DNA of 64,000 nucleotides. It comes from Erysipelotrichaceae bacterium (GTDB lineage: Bacteria; Bacillota_I; Bacilli_A; Erysipelotrichales; Erysipelotrichaceae). The stretch lies in the NCBI GenBank assembly GCA_024684175.1, contig JAIKXJ010000008.1, forward strand, positions 1 through 64,000. The letters are read 5' to 3'. Every line of letters starts with the position of its first letter. Within the stretch, counting starts at the first letter, position 1. Of this stretch, positions 59,563 to 64,000 are shown piece after piece. The position numbers and the translations under genes were made by a program. The notes under the pieces are model-generated. The model was not told the origin of the DNA and made no database searches. It worked only from the letters and a program-made list of their open reading frames with translations.

Positions 59563-60936
59563 CTATTCTTCCATCATTTTGTCATTGAAGACGAAGTAAC
59601 CTGCTACGAAACCGGCAACGATCGAGATCGCGATCGCAACGATGCCCCAAGGACCGTAAACTGCTGCGATAGCCGGAAGAGTCAGACCGTTGACTGTGAT
59701 CATGACGTCACGTGTGACATGCATGACACCGCAGATCGCGCCGCCGATACCGTTGGCCAGTAAGACAGCTGCGAAGACCTTCTTGCACTTCATGAGGATA
59801 CCGTAGATCGCCGGTTCCGTGACGCCGCCGACGAATGCGGAGACTGCGGAAGTTGCGGCCAGCTCTTTGGTCTCCTGGTTCTTGGACTTCAGAGAGATCG
59901 CGAAGACTGCTGCGGCGATACCGAAGTTGGTACCGACAGTTAACGGAAGGATGTAGTCATAACCTAAGACAGCGTGGTTGTTCATGACGATCGGGACCAT
60001 TCCCCAGTGAACACCGAAGATGATCATGACCGGCCATAAAGCTGCCATTAAGAAGCCACCGACCAGAGGTGCGGCATCAAGAGCTGCCTTGATGACATTG
60101 GCGATCGCTTTACCGACGATATCCGTGACCGGACCGACGATCAAGACGACAAGAACGAAGACGACGACCATGACGATCAGCGGAACGAAGATCGAACGGA
60201 TGACCTTAGGAAGTCTTGCGTTCAGGAATTTTTCAAGAACGGACTGTAACCATGCAGCGACGATGATCGGAAGGACTGTGCTGGAGTAGCTGATCATCGT
60301 GACCGGGATACCTAAGAAATTGACGTTTTCCGCAGAGGACAATGCTGCAAAGTTCGGATATAACATCGCTGCAGCGATCGCCATCGTGACGAACGGATTC
60401 GCACCGAACTTCTTGCCTGCAGAGTAAGCCAAGAACATCGGTAAGAAATAGAAGGTACCGTCTGCGACTGCATATAAGATCGAATATGTCGAAGATTCCT
60501 TCGATAAGATGCTGAACGTTGTGAGTAAGACCAGGATACCTTTCAGTAATCCGGCGCCCATGAAGGCACCCATGAACGGCATGAAGATGCCGGAAACCAG
60601 ATCAGCCATCGCACCTGCGACATCGACCTTGCCCTTTTCTTTCGGTGCTTTTGCATCATCAGCGGCAACTTCACCTGCTGCATTCAGCTTATGGTTTGCC
60701 AGGATCGCATCATATGCATCCGTGACATCCTGGCCGATAACGACCTGTAACTGACCGGAAGCATTCAAGACTTTCAGAACACCCGGGATCTTTGCGAGCG
60801 CTTCTTTGTCAGCCTTAGCTTCATCTTTCAGTTTGAAACGAAGTCTCGTGACGCAGTGTGCGAACGATTCAACGTTTTCTTCACCGCCGACATTCTGGAT
60901 GACGGCATCGCCTAACGCCTTGTAATCTTTTGCCAT
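59563..60936 (-). CDS. PTS glucose/beta-glucoside-family EIIBC
   Basis: 457 residues. N-terminal IIB (phosphocysteine in ESFAHCVTRLRF, about C28) followed, after an acidic linker, by IIC with ten hydrophobic segments and FVGGVTEPAIYG. No IIA domain is fused, so it would borrow a glucose-type IIA. It is immediately upstream of beta-glucuronidase and is the likely importer for the same glycosides. AAAGGAG precedes the ATG. Substrate in detail is not certain. Confidence 0.9.
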   Translation of the reverse strand: MAKDYKALGDAVIQNVGGEENVESFAHCVTRLRFKLKDEAKADKEALAKIPGVLKVLNASGQLQVVIGQDVTDAYDAILANHKLNAAGEVAADDAKAPKEKGKVDVAGAMADLVSGIFMPFMGAFMGAGLLKGILVLLTTFSILSKESSTYSILYAVADGTFYFLPMFLAYSAGKKFGANPFVTMAIAAAMLYPNFAALSSAENVNFLGIPVTMISYSSTVLPIIVAAWLQSVLEKFLNARLPKVIRSIFVPLIVMVVVFVLVVLIVGPVTDIVGKAIANVIKAALDAAPLVGGFLMAALWPVMIIFGVHWGMVPIVMNNHAVLGYDYILPLTVGTNFGIAAAVFAISLKSKNQETKELAATSAVSAFVGGVTEPAIYGILMKCKKVFAAVLLANGIGGAICGVMHVTRDVMITVNGLTLPAIAAVYGPWGIVAIAISIVAGFVAGYFVFNDKMMEE

Positions 60937-60988
60937 ATTTTTATCTCCTTTTTTCTGCGTATCTCTTACGCAACTATAGGATAGCAGT

Positions 60989-61002
60989 TGTAAACGCTTT
61001 AT
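60989..61002. promoter_or_regulatory. Candidate catabolite-responsive element (cre)
   Basis: TGTAAACGCTTTAT matches the cre consensus TGWAANCGNTNWCA at 12 of 14 positions. Lies between the divergent EIIBC (60936) and AraC (61057) genes, where CcpA-HPr(Ser-P) would repress in the presence of better sugars. Confidence 0.6.
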
Positions 61003-61056
61003 GATAGAATTAAATTAGTAATTATAGAAATATTTTATCGATTTTGGAGAGAATTT

Positions 61057-62262
61057 ATGCAAATAGAAGAAGCCTGCCGCTTTTTGGCGGATATCAGCTC
61101 GATCGGCGTCCGGCTGATCCAAAACAAAAAAGACCTGAACGCCTTCTGTCTGAAGAATCATTTTCACCGTATCCAGGATCCTTTCACCCTTCCCTATCTC
61201 TCCTCTTTGACCGATGAGATGCATGAAGACACGATCCTGTTCCTTCAGGATGCCTTGCTGATCAAGTTCGTCATCATCAAGACGAAAACGGAACTGATCC
61301 TGATCGGACCGTATATCATACAGGACATGACCGAAGCCAATGTGCAGTTTCTGATCAACAATCTGCGGATCGACGATCTGATCATCAAAGATTTCCGTGC
61401 TTACCGTGACCGTTATCCTCTGCGTTCCGACTCCGACATCCTGCACGACTGTCAGACCTTATTGCTCCATACGGGCTTCGATCCTTACGGCTTCGCCCAG
61501 GAACACAATTACGATGAAAAAGCCTCCCTTTCCAAAAGCTGGGAATACCGGCAGAAAAATTTTGAAAACATCGTCAACGAACGTTACCGGGTCGAACAGG
61601 AAATGATGGAACAGATCGCCGAAGGGGATGATGTCGCTGCGATCCGCTCCTATCGGACGATCCACAACAACACCAAATACATGGGCGATTTCGGATCGAC
61701 GCCGGACTCTTCCAGGATCTCCTCCGGCATCACGAGAGCCACTGTCCGTATGGCTGCCGTCGACGCGGGACTTCCGCCGATCATCATCGATACCATCTCC
61801 GGGGAAAGCTCCAGGACGATCGCCCGTCTGCAGTCCCGTGAAGAGATGTATCGGGAAAACGAACGGATGGTCCGCTCTTTTGCCCGAGCCATCTCCCGCT
61901 ACCGCAAGGAACACTACTCAGCCCTGGTCTACAGCGCCATCCATTACTTTGAATCCGGATATGCCGAACCGATCTCCATCGAAGAGACTGCCGAACATCT
62001 CGGAATTTCGGTCTCTTCTCTGATCAACCGTTTCCGGAAAGAGACCGGCAAGACCCCGTCCGCCTATCTTTGCGACCTGCGCATCCAGAGAGCCAAGCGC
62101 ATGTTACGCTCCGACCGCTATACGATCGGTGAAGTTGCCGCCAACGTCGGCATCCCCGATGCCAACTACTTTGTCAAATGCTTCCGCAAGATCACCGGTG
62201 TCACCCCTTCCGCTTACCGCAAAGGATACTACAACGACCGCGCTTCCAAACACAGTACATAA
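61057..62262 (+). CDS. AraC-family transcriptional regulator
   Basis: 401 residues. C-terminal AraC DNA-binding domain (about 295-395): ISIEETAEHLGISVSSLINRFRK, then TIGEVAANVGIPDANYFVKCF. The N-terminal 270 residues are an unassigned sensor, helical. Divergent from the glucuronide PTS-uidA operon, so probably its activator responding to a glucuronide or uronate. GGAGAG precedes the ATG. Confidence 0.9.
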   Translation: MQIEEACRFLADISSIGVRLIQNKKDLNAFCLKNHFHRIQDPFTLPYLSSLTDEMHEDTILFLQDALLIKFVIIKTKTELILIGPYIIQDMTEANVQFLINNLRIDDLIIKDFRAYRDRYPLRSDSDILHDCQTLLLHTGFDPYGFAQEHNYDEKASLSKSWEYRQKNFENIVNERYRVEQEMMEQIAEGDDVAAIRSYRTIHNNTKYMGDFGSTPDSSRISSGITRATVRMAAVDAGLPPIIIDTISGESSRTIARLQSREEMYRENERMVRSFARAISRYRKEHYSALVYSAIHYFESGYAEPISIEETAEHLGISVSSLINRFRKETGKTPSAYLCDLRIQRAKRMLRSDRYTIGEVAANVGIPDANYFVKCFRKITGVTPSAYRKGYYNDRASKHST

Positions 62263-62265
62263 CAA

Positions 62266-62296
62266 AAATACACCGCTGAATGCGGTGTATTTGTTT
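62266..62296. terminator. Bidirectional terminator after the AraC gene
   Basis: AAATACACCGC (62266-62276) pairs with GCGGTGTATTT (62282-62292) around TGAAT; followed by GTTT. The minus-strand side has TGTTATG, weaker. Confidence 0.85.
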
Positions 62297-63702
62297 CATA
62301 TCAGTTTTTCGACAGCCTTCTTCAAGGTGTCTTCTTCTCCGACATTGCCCGGGAAGATGATATACGGGATGCCCGGAAAGCGGGAACTTTCCTCCGCCTG
62401 CCAGACCGGGATGCCCGGCATGATCTGACCCAAGACTTTTGCCTTTTTGATCGACAGACCTTTGGCCCCGACATCGGCAGAGGTGATACCGCCTTTGGCG
62501 ACGACGAAGGAAGGCTTCACTTCCAGATCATGGACGATGTGCCAGACCCCTTCCGAGATCGCAACGCTTCTTTGCAATGCCTTGTTCTTGTCGTCGTCCG
62601 CCAGAGCGATCTCGATGCGCTCCGTAAAGACGACGGCCGTCCTTCCTTGAGCGATCAGCTCCTGCGCAAAACGGGTACAGCGCTTCACTTCCTCATCGAA
62701 AGCCCCTTTGCCCTCCAGGATCCTCGAACACTTCAGCTCGGACGCCGTGACCTTCCCCGTTTCCAGCAAGGCCTTCAGCTGCTTTGTGGTCTTGTCCGTA
62801 TGGGAACCGACGACGACGATGCCGCCGTTGGGATTTTCTTCCAAGATCATGTCCTTTTTCTCTAAGAGCGGCTGATCGCCGATGCCGCCGACACATTTCA
62901 CGAAGGATGCCGCCGAACGGAAGACGAAGATCTTTCCTTTTTCGATCGCTTTATACAAAGCCAGACAGAAGATCTTCACATCGGAATAGTCTGCCGCATT
63001 GACGATGATCTTTGTCTGATCATGTGCGCTCAGCAGGTTCTTTTCGATCTCTTCGATCCTCTCGTTCCTCAGATCGTCCAGACCGATGCTCAAGACCTCT
63101 TCCTTTTTGATCCTTCCTTCGCTCTTCTCTTCGATGTATTCCTTTAAATTCGAAGAATGATAGCCGAAGGTCTTATCTTTGGCAAATTCCGTTTCTGCAC
63201 AAGGGACCAACCGATCGCCATAGCGGACATAATGGACATCGTCGAGCGTGAAGCGGCCGCCTTCCTTGAAGAACGGGATCAGGATGTCACCGTCGACTTT
63301 GCCGAAATCCTTCTTCAGTCCTTCCGCCAGCAGATCGGTCTCCAGCGGATAATGTCCCCGCAGGGTGGAATCTCCTCTGGAGATATAGAAATACTTTTTG
63401 TTCGTTTCCTTGAAGACTTTCGAGATCGTTTCCATGATCTGCTCATGGATCTTGCGGCTTTCTTGTTCGATCATGCCTCTTGAATTGGTGAGGATATAAA
63501 ACAGCTTGTCGTTTTCCATCGCCTGTTTCATCGTCTCATAGGACCAGTCGGTATAGACATTGATGTCATGGACCGTCTGCGTCCCGGTGGGATCGTCGTC
63601 CAGAACGATGAATACATGATCGTCTTTCGCGATATGGGAAAGCAGTTCTTCGTATCTTTGCGAATGATCCCTTTGATCTTCAAGGACCGTGATGTCTGCC
63701 AT
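62296..63702 (-). CDS. Four-carbon acid-sugar kinase family (DUF1537)
   Basis: 468 residues. The N-terminal domain starts VLDDDPTGTQTV, the signature of this kinase family (OtnK, DtnK, LtnK), and the C-terminal nucleotide-binding part contains KGGITSADVGAKGL. Phosphorylates a 3-oxo-tetronate or related acid sugar. It overlaps the racemase-like gene by one base. Exact acid substrate unknown. Members lie next to sugar-acid dehydrogenases and aldolases in other loci. Confidence 0.88.
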   Translation of the reverse strand: MADITVLEDQRDHSQRYEELLSHIAKDDHVFIVLDDDPTGTQTVHDINVYTDWSYETMKQAMENDKLFYILTNSRGMIEQESRKIHEQIMETISKVFKETNKKYFYISRGDSTLRGHYPLETDLLAEGLKKDFGKVDGDILIPFFKEGGRFTLDDVHYVRYGDRLVPCAETEFAKDKTFGYHSSNLKEYIEEKSEGRIKKEEVLSIGLDDLRNERIEEIEKNLLSAHDQTKIIVNAADYSDVKIFCLALYKAIEKGKIFVFRSAASFVKCVGGIGDQPLLEKKDMILEENPNGGIVVVGSHTDKTTKQLKALLETGKVTASELKCSRILEGKGAFDEEVKRCTRFAQELIAQGRTAVVFTERIEIALADDDKNKALQRSVAISEGVWHIVHDLEVKPSFVVAKGGITSADVGAKGLSIKKAKVLGQIMPGIPVWQAEESSRFPGIPYIIFPGNVGEEDTLKKAVEKLI

Positions 63703-64000
63703 TATAAGCCCAGTTCCTTACGGACGCGCTCGACAGCGAGACGCGGAGAAGTCAGGACCGGTTTTTCGATGTCGGTCAGAAGCGGCAGGATGGCGGTCAT
63801 CGAACCCTGAGCCAGGACGACGACATCGTTTTCGCTCTCCGCCTTCTTGATCGCCTTGATGACCAGCTCGTTGTGTTTGTCCACGTCGCCGCTCATCAGG
63901 ATATCGAGTGCTCCGTCGACCAGGTATTCGCTGACTGTGACATCGGCACCTTGTTTCTTCGCCGTATTGCGGATCAGATCGGAAGAAGGCTGGACCGTGG
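63702..64000 (-). CDS. Aspartate/glutamate racemase-family protein (3' end only)
   Basis: The last 99 codons are in the window and the gene continues beyond the right edge. Motif VVLAQGSMTAILPLL resembles the C-terminal cysteine/serine loop of Asp/Glu (hydantoin) racemases, but with GSM in place of a cysteine. It is translationally coupled to the DUF1537 kinase (TAATG, 63702). A role in acid-sugar chemistry is inferred from that coupling. Confidence 0.6.
   Translation of the reverse strand, partial: TVQPSSDLIRNTAKKQGADVTVSEYLVDGALDILMSGDVDKHNELVIKAIKKAESENDVVVLAQGSMTAILPLLTDIEKPVLTSPRLAVERVRKELGL

Overview
The window looks like chromosome of a fermentative, Gram-positive, mid-GC member of the Bacillota, most consistent with a gut Erysipelotrichia-type anaerobe. 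This is inferred from PTS-dominated sugar uptake, PRD (PTS-regulation domain) and SorC regulators, a cre-like site, strong AGGAGG-type ribosome binding sites, bifunctional AdhE and NADP-type glutamate dehydrogenase. No rRNA or tRNA gene, transposase, phage gene or CRISPR array was seen. Coding density is high and no gene-free stretch exceeds about 200 bases.

Region by region: 1-3.5 kb holds a truncated flavoprotein-like gene, an rRNA uracil methyltransferase (rlmD-like) and three small conserved or hypothetical proteins. 2.8-12.1 kb is a sugar or polyol regulon. On the minus strand it has a dedicated HPr, galactitol-type PTS IIA, IIB and IIC, a 2-hydroxyacid dehydrogenase and a FucA-like aldolase. 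A SorC regulator is divergent. A zinc alcohol dehydrogenase faces a split transketolase and an AraD-like protein across an intergenic region carrying two near-identical palindromes. 12.2-14.9 kb is adhE, with a Rex-like site inside its promoter.

14.9-24.4 kb holds an XRE regulator paired with a small membrane protein, a PrsW-type protease, a class I amidotransferase, a lipoprotein with two cystatin-like repeats, a Schlafen/AlbA-type ATP-binding regulator, and the last steps of purine synthesis as a phosphoribosyltransferase-IMP cyclohydrolase fusion plus separate AICAR formyltransferase. A further phosphoribosyltransferase and a membrane-anchored tyrosine phosphatase follow. 24.5-34.8 kb has pgi, a lipoprotein coupled to a MATE transporter fused to an RsbW-like ATPase, a small double-glycine-leader SH3 protein, an esterase, a CDF metal exporter, a TetM-like GTPase fused to a Rae1/YacP-type NYN nuclease, and an SDR oxidoreductase.

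34.8-41.5 kb is one tightly coupled operon: HTH, YdcF-like, hypothetical, MscS, STAS, PP2C-HATPase, alarmone-hydrolase-like HD, STAS-kinase. It reads as a partner-switching signalling module without a sigma factor. 41.5-47.4 kb contains plsC, gdhA, an OafA-type acyltransferase, a second amidotransferase and a HIT protein.

47.5-52.8 kb is a beta-glucoside PTS operon with GH1 6-phospho-glucosidase and a divergent PRD regulator. Then come an orphan iolB-like gene and alaX. 55-62.3 kb is a glucuronide locus: uxuB, uxuA, beta-glucuronidase, PTS EIIBC and a divergent AraC regulator with a cre-like site between. The window ends with a DUF1537 four-carbon acid-sugar kinase and a truncated racemase-like gene.

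The most novel-looking items are the GTPase-Rae1 fusion, the double-glycine SH3 protein, the partner-switching operon, the MATE-kinase-domain fusion and the double cystatin-like lipoprotein.
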